From Hasllibacter sp. MH4015 (GTDB lineage Bacteria; Pseudomonadota; Alphaproteobacteria; Rhodobacterales; Rhodobacteraceae): a stretch of 64,000 nt of DNA. Under the pieces are notes generated by a model. That model did not search any database. It was not told where the DNA came from and saw only the letters and a list, made by a program, of their open reading frames with translations. Numbering within the stretch: position 1 is the first letter of the stretch; each line of letters begins with the position of its first letter. Of the stretch, positions 1 to 10,584 are shown in pieces. The position numbers and the translations under genes were made by a program. The stretch is taken from NCBI RefSeq assembly GCF_020177575.1, contig NZ_JAHTBK010000001.1, positions 2,415,875-2,479,874 on the forward strand, in the 5' to 3' direction.

Positions 1-192
1 GAGCAGATGATCGAGGCATTCAACGATCACGACCGCGAGGCGATGCTGAACATCGCGGAGGTCCATGTCCCCGGTATCGCCCCCCACGAGAACGAAGCCT
101 ACGTGGCGCGGGTCCGGGAGATGCGAAACGATTGGGAGACGGCGCTGCAGGCACGGATCGCGGAGATCCGGTCAAAGGCACGCGGCGCATAG
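1..192 (+). CDS. C-terminal fragment of an unidentified protein
   Basis: The reading frame is open from the first base and ends at the TAG at 190-192, so the window cuts this gene. An ATG at 7 is available, but no ribosome-binding site can be assessed and an upstream start is more likely. The visible 63 or so residues are charged and mostly helical, ending in a basic tail (RSKARGA). I do not recognise the family. About 90 bases without a gene separate it from the convergent DUF1150 gene. Confidence 0.45.
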   Translation, partial: EQMIEAFNDHDREAMLNIAEVHVPGIAPHENEAYVARVREMRNDWETALQARIAEIRSKARGA

Positions 193-279
193 GGGCCGGG
201 CACGCGCGGACCTTTCGAGACGCGCGGCCAGCGCCCCCCAAAGCGCTGCCGCCGCGGGCGTCCCGCAGCCGCCCGCGTC

Positions 280-504
280 CTAGTGCACGCTGACCGGCTG
301 GAAATCGTTCTGGCGTGCGACGATGAACGCCGTCTTGCGGTCCTGAACGAGGGCCAGGGGCTGGCCGGTCTCGCTCCCGATGGCGTAGAGCGTCTCTAGC
401 CCCTCGGCGCGGTCCTGGACGTCCTTGGGCAGGTCGGCGACGGCGACCTTGCGGATATAGACCAGGCGCTGGTCGCCGGAATTCATGTCATGTGCGTCGG
501 TCAT
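280..504 (-). CDS. DUF1150 family protein
   Basis: A 74-residue cytosolic protein matching the small DUF1150 family of Rhodobacterales and Rhizobiales. Recognisable features are the VADLP segment, a central ETLYAI motif, LALVQDR and the C-terminal ARQNDFQPVSVH. The function is unknown. Its start codon overlaps the stop of the upstream hsp20 gene as ATGA (501-504), so the two are translationally coupled. That pairing is common in the group and suggests a role linked to heat or protein stress, which is inference. Confidence 0.8.
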   Translation of the reverse strand: MTDAHDMNSGDQRLVYIRKVAVADLPKDVQDRAEGLETLYAIGSETGQPLALVQDRKTAFIVARQNDFQPVSVH

Positions 505-926
505 TGGCCTTTCCCTCCGGTCTGGATCTTGATGGTCTGCACCACGCTGTCGGGCAATGCGCGGGTCAGATCGACATGGAGCAAGCCGTGCTCCATCTCC
601 GCGCCCGCGACGTCGACACCATCGGCCAGCACGAAGCTGCGCTGGAACTGGCGGGTGGCGATGCCCCGGTGCAGGAAAACGCGGCCATCGTCCGCATCGC
701 GGTTCTTGCCGCGGATCACCAGTTGGCGATCCTCCACCGTGATCGACAGATCGCCCTCGGCGAAGCCAGCCACGGCAAGCGTGATGCGATAGGCGTTATC
801 GCCCCGCTGTTCGATATTGTAGGGCGGATAGCCCTCGTTTCCAGATTTTGCGGTGCGCTCCACCAGCCGTTCCAGCTGATCGAACCCCAGAAGATAGGGG
901 TGGGAGCCCAAGGTCAGTTTCGTCAT
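501..926 (-). CDS. Hsp20/alpha-crystallin family small heat-shock protein
   Basis: ATP-independent holdase chaperone of 141 residues. The N-terminal MTKLTLGSHPYLLGFDQLERL and the alpha-crystallin core (YRITLAVAGF, LVIRGKNR, FLHRGIATRQFQRSF) are typical of the IbpA class. An upstream in-frame ATG at 989 exists, but the start at 926 follows GAAGGATG and matches the family N-terminus. It lies first in a two-gene unit with the DUF1150 gene. RpoH control would be expected from the family, and rpoH is in this window, but I could not define a clear sigma-32 promoter by eye. Confidence 0.9.
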   Translation of the reverse strand: MTKLTLGSHPYLLGFDQLERLVERTAKSGNEGYPPYNIEQRGDNAYRITLAVAGFAEGDLSITVEDRQLVIRGKNRDADDGRVFLHRGIATRQFQRSFVLADGVDVAGAEMEHGLLHVDLTRALPDSVVQTIKIQTGGKGQ

Positions 927-1091
927 CGACGCACATCCTTCGTTGAAAGCGATCTGCAAGGCGCGCCCCCCGCATTCGGCAAGGCGCATAACGGGAATAT
1001 GGGGGCGCGCCCGCCCGCTCGCAAGGCTTGGAGGACGCGGTAATTGGCGCTATCTTGATCGACGGGGCCACAGGAAACGGACAGCACAGCG

Positions 1092-1310
1092 ATGAATGCG
1101 CCATCTGAGATGAGCCATGAGGAGGTGCTTCGCGTCCGCCTCGAAGTCCTGCGCCGGGAACACCGCGACCTCGACGCGGCGATCGAAGCGCTCCATGAAC
1201 GGGTGAACCCCGACATGCTGACGCTGAAGCGGTTCAAGACCCAGAAGCTGAAGCTGAAGGATCAGATCGCCCGGATCGAGGACGAGTTGACCCCCGATAT
1301 CATCGCTTGA
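1092..1310 (+). CDS. YdcH family (DUF465) small protein
   Basis: A 72-residue all-helical protein of the YdcH/DUF465 family. The pattern RREHRDLDAAI followed by LKRFKTQKLKLKDQIARIEDEL is diagnostic. The role is unknown in the family. It precedes purEK in the same direction, but purE has its own promoter overlapping this gene's stop codon, so they are probably separate units. A second YdcH protein is encoded at 30659-30898. Confidence 0.85.
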   Translation: MNAPSEMSHEEVLRVRLEVLRREHRDLDAAIEALHERVNPDMLTLKRFKTQKLKLKDQIARIEDELTPDIIA

Positions 1311-1334
1311 GGCCAAGCGCCCGCTGGCTATAGT
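1307..1334 (+). promoter_or_regulatory. sigma-70-type promoter for purEK
   Basis: TTGAGG (1307-1312), a 16-base spacer, then TATAGT (1329-1334). The -35 box overlaps the TGA stop of the ydcH gene. Transcription would begin about 20 bases before purE. The purE ribosome-binding site GGAGGG lies at 1351-1356. Confidence 0.6.
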
Positions 1335-1360
1335 GCGCGCTCCATTCACCGGAGGGACGC

Positions 1361-1843
1361 ATGGTTCACGTCGCCATCATCATGGGCTCGCAATCCGACT
1401 GGCCCACCATGCGCGAGGCGGCCGAGATGCTAGATGCGCTGGGCGTGCCCTACGAGGCGCGCATCGTGTCGGCCCACCGCACGCCGGACCGGCTGTGGGA
1501 CTTCGGGAAGGGCGCCGTGGAGGCGGGCCTGAAGGTCATCATCGCGGGTGCGGGCGGTGCGGCGCATCTTCCGGGCATGGTCGCCTCCAAGACCCGCGTG
1601 CCGGTGATCGGGGTACCGGTTCAGACCAAGGCGCTGAGCGGGGTCGACAGTCTTTATTCCATTGTCCAGATGCCGCGCGGCTACCCGGTGGCGACCATGG
1701 CGATCGGCGCCGCGGGCGCGGCCAATGCGGGGCTGATGGCCGCTGCGATCCTTGCGAATGACGACGCCGATCTGGCCGCGCGCCTTGATCAGTGGCGCGC
1801 CGATCTGAGCGCGTCGATCCCCGAGGTGCCGAGCGATGACTGA
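1361..1843 (+). CDS. purE: N5-carboxyaminoimidazole ribonucleotide mutase PurE
   Basis: Class I PurE, 160 residues. It converts N5-CAIR to CAIR in de novo purine synthesis. The substrate-binding GSQSDWPTM near residue 9 and the catalytic SAHRTP loop near residue 42 are intact, as is [13 protein letters not shown] good Shine-Dalgarno (GGAGGG) precedes the ATG. The 3' end overlaps purK by 8 bases, so PurE and PurK, which act consecutively, are co-translated. Confidence 0.97.
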   Translation: MVHVAIIMGSQSDWPTMREAAEMLDALGVPYEARIVSAHRTPDRLWDFGKGAVEAGLKVIIAGAGGAAHLPGMVASKTRVPVIGVPVQTKALSGVDSLYSIVQMPRGYPVATMAIGAAGAANAGLMAAAILANDDADLAARLDQWRADLSASIPEVPSDD

Positions 1844-2897
1844 GCCCCTTGTCGCAGGGTCCACCATCGGCATCTTGGGCGGCGGGCAACTGGGGCGGAT
1901 GCTGGCCATGGCCGCCGCGCGCCTTGGCTACAAGACCCATATCTTCGAGCCCGGCGCGGCCCCCGCCGCCGACGTGGCAAGCGCCTGGACGCAGGTGGGG
2001 TACGATGACCTCGACGCGCTGCGCGCCTTTGCAGAGGCCTGCGATGTCATCACGTTCGAATTCGAGAACATCCCCGCCGACGCGCTGGACGTGATCGCAG
2101 AGACGACACCGCTCTATCCCGACCGCCGCGCGCTGGAGATCAGTCAGGATCGCCTGATTGAGAAGAGCTTCCTGCGCGATCAGGATCTGGAAACGGCGCC
2201 GTTTGCCGTAATCACCGACATCGCGGAGGCCTTGAAGACGACGGGCCTGCCCGCGATCCTGAAGACCCGGCGTTTCGGTTATGACGGCAAGGGGCAGGTG
2301 CGCGTGATGGCGATGGAGGATGGTGCGGCGGCGCTGGCGACACTGAACGACGCGCCCGCCATCGCCGAGGGGTTCGTCACCTTCTCCAAGGAAATCAGCG
2401 TGATCGCCGCAAGGGGGCAGGACGGATCGGTCGCGGTCTTCGATCCGGGCGAGAACGTGCATGACGATGGCATCCTGTCGACAACCCATGTGCCGGCGCA
2501 GATCCCCGCCGCATTGCGCACCGATGCGGTCCTGATCGCGTCGCGCATCCTGAATGCGCTTGATTACGTGGGCGTGCTGGGGGTGGAATTGTTCGTCACG
2601 CCGGGCAGCCTGGTCGTGAACGAGATCGCGCCGCGTGTGCATAATTCCGGCCATTGGACACAGGCCGGTTGTGCCGTGGACCAGTTCGAGCAGCATATCC
2701 GCGCCATCACTGGCTGGCCGCTTGGCGACGGGTCGCGCCATGCGGATGTGGTGATGGAGAACCTGATCGGTGAGGACGTGGCGCGCGCCGCGCCCCTTGC
2801 GGCGGAGCCGGGCGTTCAGATCCACCTCTACGGCAAGGGGGAGGTGCGCCCGGGTCGCAAGATGGGCCATGTCAACCGCGTCATCGGCCCGGCCTGA
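1836..2897 (+). CDS. purK: N5-carboxyaminoimidazole ribonucleotide synthase PurK
   Basis: ATP-grasp enzyme of 353 residues that carboxylates AIR with bicarbonate and ATP to give N5-CAIR, the PurE substrate. Visible features are the N-terminal [12 protein letters not shown], the ATP-grasp segments [12 protein letters not shown] and [11 protein letters not shown], and [15 protein letters not shown] near residue 260. Length is normal for the family. The start overlaps the end of purE. Confidence 0.97.
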   Translation: MTEPLVAGSTIGILGGGQLGRMLAMAAARLGYKTHIFEPGAAPAADVASAWTQVGYDDLDALRAFAEACDVITFEFENIPADALDVIAETTPLYPDRRALEISQDRLIEKSFLRDQDLETAPFAVITDIAEALKTTGLPAILKTRRFGYDGKGQVRVMAMEDGAAALATLNDAPAIAEGFVTFSKEISVIAARGQDGSVAVFDPGENVHDDGILSTTHVPAQIPAALRTDAVLIASRILNALDYVGVLGVELFVTPGSLVVNEIAPRVHNSGHWTQAGCAVDQFEQHIRAITGWPLGDGSRHADVVMENLIGEDVARAAPLAAEPGVQIHLYGKGEVRPGRKMGHVNRVIGPA

Positions 2898-3002
2898 GCG
2901 CGCGACGCCCGTTTGCCGTAATGTGCGGGGGTCCGGGGGATGCAGTGGTCCGGCCGGTCGCGGAGCAATAGGCGGGGACATCCCGGAGCCGCGCGGCCCG
3001 CC

Positions 3003-3734
3003 CTATTCGATGAGGTCGCCAATCGCCTCCAGCACGCCCAGATCATGATCGAAGGCACCCGTCGCGAGGTAGGTTTCCACCTGAGCGATCACCAGCGGAT
3101 TGTTCATCATGAACGTATGGGTCACGGGCAGTACGATATGGTCGTTCATCCCGACCACGCGGGTGTTGTCGACGCCGACCTTGCCGTCATCCTCGCCGGG
3201 GATGAGGGCGGAATAGATCGGGTTGAGCGTGCGGTTGCCCGCGATCACGCCAAGGTCGAACTCCACCGGACCGAGCCGGTTCACGAGATCGTCGGGGTCG
3301 GTGCCCAATTGCTGACCCGCCGGGCCGTTGAGCCATTCGAACGGCTCCAACGGGCCAAAGACGTCCACCAGTTCCGAGCCGCCATTGGGCGGGGCCAGCA
3401 TCACCACGCGGCCCAGTTGCACGGGCGGAAACCGCTCCACCCAGTAGCGCACCAGGATGCCGCCCATGGAATGGGTGACGAAATGCACCTGCGTCAGGCC
3501 ACAGCGCGCCAATGCGGGTGGGATCGTATCCTCAGCCAATTGCGCGATCGTGCCGCCGGTGGAGGGGTAGCCACGGTTCACGACCGTATAGCCCGACGCC
3601 TGCAAGCGTTCCTCCAGCACCAGGAGCGACGTCTCGGACCGGGCGAGACCGTGCAGAAGGACCACGCAATCGGCGCGCGCGGGCAAGGCCGCCAGAAGGG
3701 CGAGCGCCGCGGGGAGGAGGAAACGGGCCATCAT
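3003..3734 (-). CDS. secreted alpha/beta-hydrolase (lipase/esterase-like)
   Basis: A 243-residue protein with an N-terminal signal peptide (hydrophobic stretch to about residue 20, then ARADC). The following VVLLHGL supplies the oxyanion-hole segment, and THSMGG carries the nucleophile elbow with Ser about 89. The fold resembles triacylglycerol lipase/EstA-like hydrolases. The catalytic His may be in [10 protein letters not shown] and an acid in the preceding loops. The substrate is not predictable. It is a single gene, divergent from the Nudix gene with about 75 bases between. Confidence 0.8.
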   Translation of the reverse strand: MMARFLLPAALALLAALPARADCVVLLHGLARSETSLLVLEERLQASGYTVVNRGYPSTGGTIAQLAEDTIPPALARCGLTQVHFVTHSMGGILVRYWVERFPPVQLGRVVMLAPPNGGSELVDVFGPLEPFEWLNGPAGQQLGTDPDDLVNRLGPVEFDLGVIAGNRTLNPIYSALIPGEDDGKVGVDNTRVVGMNDHIVLPVTHTFMMNNPLVIAQVETYLATGAFDHDLGVLEAIGDLIE

Positions 3735-3810
3735 CCCTTGAAGATAGGCGATCGCCGTCCATCCGACGAGGGGGGTTGTCCCGACCTCGCCGTAACGTCA
3801 TCGTCGGCCC

Positions 3811-4263
3811 ATGGCTGCGTCCCCCCGTCCGATCCGCCTTGCCGTGCGCGGCCTCTTGCTGATCGAAAACCGTCTGTTGCTGGTCAATGCCTGGCCCGGC
3901 GGCACCTCCGACCTGCTTTGCGCGCCGGGTGGCGGGGTGGAGCCGCACACCTCGCTCCATGACAACGTGATCCGCGAATTCCACGAGGAGACAGGGCTGG
4001 AGATCGCGGTGGGCGCGCCGTGCCTTGTCAACGAATTCCACGACAAGGGCCGGGATTTTCACCAGGTGGACGTCTATTTCCGGGTTTTCCACGTGGCCGG
4101 TGATCCCATGCAGGACTGGACCGATCCCGAAGGCGTGGTGACGGAACGCCATCTGCTGAGCCGGGCAGAGATGGCGCGAAGGCGCGTGAAACCCGACAGC
4201 CTGGCCGATGTCGCCTGGGGCGATGAGGTCTTCTACGATTCGCTGGAACCGCTGGTGCGCTGA
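3811..4263 (+). CDS. Nudix hydrolase-domain protein
   Basis: A 150-residue Nudix protein predicted to hydrolyse a nucleoside diphosphate-linked substrate. The Nudix helix is recognisable as GGGVEPH followed by REFHEETGL. The catalytic REXXEE part is intact, but the conserved Glu after the glycine-rich loop is Thr (GVEPHTSL), a change outside the metal-binding core. The last 31 bases overlap the end of the convergent DMT gene. Confidence 0.85.
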   Translation: MAASPRPIRLAVRGLLLIENRLLLVNAWPGGTSDLLCAPGGGVEPHTSLHDNVIREFHEETGLEIAVGAPCLVNEFHDKGRDFHQVDVYFRVFHVAGDPMQDWTDPEGVVTERHLLSRAEMARRRVKPDSLADVAWGDEVFYDSLEPLVR

Positions 4264-5114
4264 AACAGCCGGTGGAACGCGCCCAGGCCATAGGCGATGC
4301 CCCCCAATGTCAGCGCTCCGGCCCCCACCATGCGCCATGTCACGCCTTCCCCCAGCAGCAGCACACCCGCGACCATGGCGATGATCGGAACCGTCAGTTG
4401 CAACAGGGCGGAGACGGAGGCGCTGAGCTGTGGCAGGACATTGTACCACAGCGCGTAGCCCAGTCCCGACGTGATGGCGCCCGCGACGATTGCCAGCATC
4501 CAGCCGCTTGCGGTGATCGCCGTGGGCTCCATCTGTGGGGGCAGGAGCAGTGTTAGAAGGATCAGCGGCGGCACGGACCAGACGAAGTTCGCGCCCGTCG
4601 TTGCGATGGGGTCGCGGGCCGTCCGGCCAGCGAGGCTGTAGACGCCCCAGGCGATCCCGGCCACGGCCATCGCCCCCACGGCCAGGGGCGGCAGGGCGGC
4701 GGGGCCCGACGGCCAGCTGAGCCAGGCAAGACCCGCCAGCGCCGCCCCTGCTCCGATCCAGCGACGCGGCGGCGGACGGTCGCCCGCGACCAGGCCGCCC
4801 GCGAACATCGTGACCTGCACGCAGCCGAATAGGATCAGCGCGCCGATGCCCGCGTCGATCTGGATATAGGCCACCGAGAACCCGATGAGGTAGATCGTCA
4901 GACTGCCCGCGCCCACGACCCGCGCCCGCGCCAGAAGCGGCAGGGCGCGGCGGCGGGCCAGCACGAGGATCGCCAGCATCACCGCCCCGGAAATTGCGCG
5001 GATCACGGCGAAGGGAATAGCGTCGATCTGCCCACCGCCGACCGCCATGCGGTTCAGGATGGAGTTGGAGGCAAAGGCCAGAAGCACCATGCAGACGAGA
5101 AGGACAAATCGCAT
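4233..5114 (-). CDS. EamA/DMT-family inner-membrane transporter
   Basis: A 293-residue protein with about ten hydrophobic segments in two EamA repeats, typical of drug/metabolite transporters. The substrate is unknown. Its ATG overlaps the stop codon of phnM by one base (TGATG), so the two form a coupled pair. The transporter might therefore handle a phosphonate-related or nucleoside-type compound, which is inference from context only. It converges with the Nudix gene. Confidence 0.85.
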   Translation of the reverse strand: MRFVLLVCMVLLAFASNSILNRMAVGGGQIDAIPFAVIRAISGAVMLAILVLARRRALPLLARARVVGAGSLTIYLIGFSVAYIQIDAGIGALILFGCVQVTMFAGGLVAGDRPPPRRWIGAGAALAGLAWLSWPSGPAALPPLAVGAMAVAGIAWGVYSLAGRTARDPIATTGANFVWSVPPLILLTLLLPPQMEPTAITASGWMLAIVAGAITSGLGYALWYNVLPQLSASVSALLQLTVPIIAMVAGVLLLGEGVTWRMVGAGALTLGGIAYGLGAFHRLFQRTSGSSES

Positions 5115-6256
5115 CAGCCCGCCACCATCCGCGCGGCCAGTTCACCCGTCAGATGGGTGATGCGTCCCGCGCAGATCGTGCCCTCGATCCGGTGCGTCTC
5201 GGCATGGATCAGCACCAGATCGGCTCGGTGTCCCGGCGCGATCACGCCGCGATCCGTCCAACCCATGACGCGGGCCGGACCGGAGGATACCAGCGCCCAG
5301 GCGTCGCCGAGGGCAAGCCCCTCCCCGTGGAGGCGGAAGGCCGCGCGGTGCAGTGAGAGGTAGTGATAGTCGGAAACGAGTGCATCGACGAGGCCATCGG
5401 CCACCAGGTCCGCCGCCGCGATCTTGCCATCATGGGAGCCGCCGCGCACCACGTTTGGCGCACCCATGATGACCGGGTCCCCCGCCGCAACCGCAGCCTG
5501 TGCCGCCGCCCGGGTTTCGGGAAACTCGGCGATATCCGCGCCGATGGAACGGAACGCCGCGCGATCTTCGGCCGTTCGGTCATCGTGGCTGCCGACGCGG
5601 ACGCCCCGCGCCTTCAGGCGCGCGACAAGGCCGGGAAGGGCCGCGCGGGCTTTGGGCATTTCGGAGTGGAGGCGTTGGAGAAGCGCCAGATGATCGTCGG
5701 GCGAGCGCCCGGATTTCAGCGCCTGCCCGGTCAGCCGCTTGGGGCGTTTGCCCTGGGCGAGGGCGTCGTGTGCGATGTGGTCGTTCAGGACGACGTAACG
5801 GGCGCCTGCCTCCTCCACCAAGGCCTCCACATCCGCAAAAGCCTCGTGCAGGCTCAATTCCAGCCGCACTTGCAGATGCAGATCGGTGAGGCAGGGCGTC
5901 CCCGCGATGGCGCGCGCCACGCGCCACGCGAAGTCCGGGCCGCGCATCCCGCCCTCCCACGAATAGAATTGCGCGATCATCGCGGTTGTTATGCCGTTGG
6001 CGGCAAGCTCCGCCTCCGTCGCGCGCAGGGCGGCGCACGGGTCATCCTGCGCGCCGCGGCGGGGGGCGAAGTGACGCTCATGCCCATCCCCGTGGAGGTC
6101 GATGAGGCCGGGCAGGACCAGGTAGCCGGTGACGTCAACCGTTCGGGCGGCGTTCTGGGCGATGCGCCCTTCGTCGATGCAGATGTCGGCATCCAACATG
6201 GCACTGTCGATCAGGGCCAGGCCACCGGCCAGGCGCAGGGACAATGGATTCGACAT
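5114..6256 (-). CDS. phnM: alpha-D-ribose 1-methylphosphonate 5-triphosphate diphosphatase PhnM
   Basis: Amidohydrolase of 380 residues (E. coli PhnM is about 378). In the C-P lyase pathway it removes pyrophosphate from ribose-1-methylphosphonate 5-triphosphate. Family signatures are LPGLIDLHGDGHERHF near residue 45, GSHDDRT and GAPNVVRGGSH, and DALVSDYHY. The start at 6256 follows GAGGGG at a normal distance; longer in-frame ATGs upstream run into duplicated non-coding sequence. No other phn genes are in the window, so PhnM is here with only a DMT permease. Confidence 0.88.
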   Translation of the reverse strand: MSNPLSLRLAGGLALIDSAMLDADICIDEGRIAQNAARTVDVTGYLVLPGLIDLHGDGHERHFAPRRGAQDDPCAALRATEAELAANGITTAMIAQFYSWEGGMRGPDFAWRVARAIAGTPCLTDLHLQVRLELSLHEAFADVEALVEEAGARYVVLNDHIAHDALAQGKRPKRLTGQALKSGRSPDDHLALLQRLHSEMPKARAALPGLVARLKARGVRVGSHDDRTAEDRAAFRSIGADIAEFPETRAAAQAAVAAGDPVIMGAPNVVRGGSHDGKIAAADLVADGLVDALVSDYHYLSLHRAAFRLHGEGLALGDAWALVSSGPARVMGWTDRGVIAPGHRADLVLIHAETHRIEGTICAGRITHLTGELAARMVAG

Positions 6257-6462
6257 CTGCTCGGCCCCTCGGCTGTGGTCGCGCATCGAAGCGTTGAGGT
6301 CGTCCCTTGATCCCGGTGGGTAAGGGGCTTTGTCGGACGCTTCGGCGGCAAAGCCATGCCCTATCCCGGCGGGAAAGAGAAGGCCGTGCGGGGATTGGAC
6401 CCGTCGCGGGCGATGGAGATCGGAGGGTCGGGGCGGAGCATGTTGAGGCGTTCGGACATGAC

Positions 6463-6484
6463 AAAGGGGCCCGTGGGCCCCTTT
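6463..6484 (-). terminator. second terminator hairpin after groEL
   Basis: A perfect 10-bp stem AAAGGGGCCC / GGGCCCCTTT with a 2-base loop, exactly 145 bases from the first hairpin. The stem sequence differs from that of the first hairpin, but pairing is retained on both arms. Confidence 0.65.
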
Positions 6485-6607
6485 GAATTGCCGTGTTTGG
6501 CAGACTTTGTAGACGCTTCCCCCTCTCGGGACCGTTTTCGATGAAAACGACCCTGTCGGGGTTTCGCGCAAATTCGCAAAGCGAATTTACGCTTACACTC
6601 TCGTGAC

Positions 6608-6629
6608 AAAGGCCCCCGAGGGGGCCTTT
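6608..6629 (-). terminator. first terminator hairpin after groEL
   Basis: A perfect 10-bp stem AAAGGCCCCC / GGGGGCCTTT with a 2-base loop. Read on the minus strand it is followed by TTTGTC. It lies about 110 bases after the groEL stop, in the first duplicated unit. Confidence 0.7.
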
Positions 6630-6737
6630 GCACTGACGTGTTCGACACATGTTTTGGATGCTTCCCCCTCTCGGGACCGTTTTCGGTGAAAACGACCCTG
6701 TCGGGGTTTCGCGCAAATTCGCAAAGCGAATTTACGC

Positions 6738-8712
<1,975 letters not shown>

Positions 8713-8756
8713 TTTCGGCCTCTCCTCTATCCGATTACGGAGTATCTGTATGTCTG

Positions 8757-8783
8757 TTGGCACTCATCGTGGGCGAGTGCCAA
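8757..8783 (-). promoter_or_regulatory. CIRCE element (HrcA operator) of groESL
   Basis: TTGGCACTC-N9-GAGTGCCAA, a perfect inverted repeat matching the CIRCE consensus TTAGCACTC-N9-GAGTGCTAA at all but two symmetric positions. It lies 45 bases upstream of groES and just downstream of the -10 box. HrcA binding there would block transcription at normal temperature. Confidence 0.95.
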
Positions 8784-8790
8784 CGTCGGT

Positions 8791-8819
8791 GAGGTAAGGA
8801 GTGAAAGCCGGGCTGTCAA
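8791..8819 (-). promoter_or_regulatory. groESL promoter
   Basis: On the minus strand, TTGACA (8819-8814), a 17-base spacer, then TACCTC (8796-8791). The -35 box is consensus and the -10 box is weak. The CIRCE element begins 8 bases downstream, as in other HrcA-controlled groESL promoters. Confidence 0.6.
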
Positions 8820-8880
8820 GCGCCCGACGCGCACGATTTTATCTCAGCGCGAGGTCGGGTCGCGGGCGGGAGAACGTCTG

Positions 8881-9261
8881 TCAGGTTTCGTCCAAAACCT
8901 TGCGGGCCGCGCGGAAGCATTCCAGCGCCTGGGGCACGCCGCAATAGATGCCGATCACGTGGATGATGGCCCGGATCTCCTCGGGCGAGACACCGTTGTT
9001 GAGCGCGCCGCGGCAATGCAATTCCCATTCCTGCATCTTCCCCAGAGCGCCGATCATCGACAGGTTCATCATCGAGCGGGTCTTGGCGTCGATCACGTCA
9101 TCGCCCCAGCCGAAGCCCCAGCACCACGCTGTCATCGCCTCCTGAAACGGTCTGGTGAAATCGTCGGCGGTGGCGAGCGTGTTTTCGACATATTCCGCGC
9201 CAAGGGTGGCTTTGCGTTGCGCAAGCCCCTTGAGAAACAGGTCCTCGTCAAATGCGCTCAT
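8881..9261 (-). CDS. carboxymuconolactone decarboxylase (CMD) family protein
   Basis: A 126-residue all-helical protein of the CMD/AhpD-like superfamily. The segments DAKTRSMMNLSMIGAL and PEEIRAIIHVIGIYCGVPQALE are those of the 4-carboxymuconolactone decarboxylase domain. There is no AhpD-type CXXC, so a peroxidase role is unlikely. The start at 9261 follows AAAGGACAGGAC. No protocatechuate genes are nearby, so the substrate is uncertain. It is a single gene, divergent from ppaC. Confidence 0.8.
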   Translation of the reverse strand: MSAFDEDLFLKGLAQRKATLGAEYVENTLATADDFTRPFQEAMTAWCWGFGWGDDVIDAKTRSMMNLSMIGALGKMQEWELHCRGALNNGVSPEEIRAIIHVIGIYCGVPQALECFRAARKVLDET

Positions 9262-9446
9262 GTCCTGTCCTTTCGGTTTCATCGCGCTGCGGTCCGGCGG
9301 CATGGCCGAGCAATGCACGTACTCTGCGGCCATAGCCGAAATCGGCGGCGTCGCCAAAGGGCAACTGCGTCCGCGCCCCCCCGTGACATCCGCAGATGCC
9401 GCCGCTAGAAGGGCCGCAAACTCCGCACATGACATGGACGCACCAC

Positions 9447-10370
9447 ATGACCACCCTTGTTTTCGGCCACAAATCGCCCGACACCGACTCCACCGGATCG
9501 CCCATCATCTGGTCCTGGTACCTCAACCAGATCAAGGGAGAGACGGCAGAGCCGGTCCTGCTGGGGGAGCCGAATACGGAAGCCGCGTTCATGTTGGACC
9601 GCTGGTCGCTCGACAAACCGCGGATCATCGAGGGTGTGGAGCCCGAGACGCCCGTAGTGATCGTGGACACCAACAATCCCGGGGAGCTTCCCGCCGACAT
9701 CAACGCCGCCGATATCCGCGCCATTATCGACCATCACAAGCTGGTGGGCGGCCTTGAAACCAAGGGCCCCATCGACATCCGGATCGAGCCCTTGGCCTGC
9801 ACCGCCACGATCATGTGGAAGATGATCGGCAAGCATATGAGCCAGGCGCCCGAAGGCGTGAAGGGCGCGATGTTGAGCTGTATCCTGTCCGATACGCTGG
9901 AGTTCCGTTCCCCCACGACAACGCAGGAGGATCGCGCGGTGGCCGAGGATCTGGCCAAGGATCTGGGCGTCAATATCTCCGAATATGCGGCCGATATGTT
10001 CGCGGCGAAATCCGATGTCTCCGCGTTTTCGGACGCCGAATTGCTGCGCATGGATTCCAAGACCTACGAGGTCGGCGGCAAGACCTTCCGCGTATCCGTG
10101 CTGGAAACCACGTCACCTGACACCGTCCTGTCGCGCAAGGACGCGCTGATGGGCGCGATGCCGGGCGTGGCGGAAGAAGACGGGGCCGACCAGGTGCTTT
10201 TGTTTGTCGTGGACATTCTGAACGAAGAGGCGACGCTGCTGGTCCCCAACGATCTGGTGCGGGGCGTGGCGGAGAAGAGTTTTGCCACCGTGGCCGGTAA
10301 CGGCGATACGCTTGTCCTGCCCGGTGTGGTCAGCCGAAAGAAGCAGATCATCCCGAACCTCGCCGTTTGA
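9447..10370 (+). CDS. ppaC: manganese-dependent inorganic pyrophosphatase (family II)
   Basis: A 307-residue DHH-family pyrophosphatase hydrolysing PPi to drive biosynthesis. The metal-binding motifs are clear: VFGHKSPDTDS at the N-terminus, IVDTNNPGE, the DHH motif in IIDHHKLVGG, and the C-terminal SRKKQIIPNLA substrate-binding segment. Length and N-terminus support the start at 9447, although the ribosome-binding site is weak. A strong terminator follows. Confidence 0.93.
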   Translation: MTTLVFGHKSPDTDSTGSPIIWSWYLNQIKGETAEPVLLGEPNTEAAFMLDRWSLDKPRIIEGVEPETPVVIVDTNNPGELPADINAADIRAIIDHHKLVGGLETKGPIDIRIEPLACTATIMWKMIGKHMSQAPEGVKGAMLSCILSDTLEFRSPTTTQEDRAVAEDLAKDLGVNISEYAADMFAAKSDVSAFSDAELLRMDSKTYEVGGKTFRVSVLETTSPDTVLSRKDALMGAMPGVAEEDGADQVLLFVVDILNEEATLLVPNDLVRGVAEKSFATVAGNGDTLVLPGVVSRKKQIIPNLAV

Positions 10371-10423
10371 GCCGCGCCGTCTGACGCGCGCGTCTGGCCA
10401 GATCGGCCAAATTCTGCGCATGG

Positions 10424-10455
10424 AAAGGCGGTCCGGTGGGCCGCCTTTTTCTTTC
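10424..10455 (+). terminator. Rho-independent terminator after ppaC
   Basis: An 11-bp stem (AAAGGCGGTCC pairing with GGGCCGCCTTT, one G-T pair) with a GGT loop, followed by TTTTTCTTT. It is a strong terminator for ppaC. Confidence 0.85.
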
Positions 10456-10584
10456 ATGACAAGAGCTTGGCCAGCCCTGGGGCGTTCGGGTTCGGCGCGG
10501 CACCCGGGCGCGAGAGAATTGCCGCCGTCGTGTCACATGACGGTGCTAGGCTGATCCCATCGGACATTCAGGGGGATCCAGACC

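Noticed and set aside
1539-2981. 480-codon minus-strand frame antisense to purEK
   Set aside because: A high-GC shadow; purE and purK are certain on the other strand.
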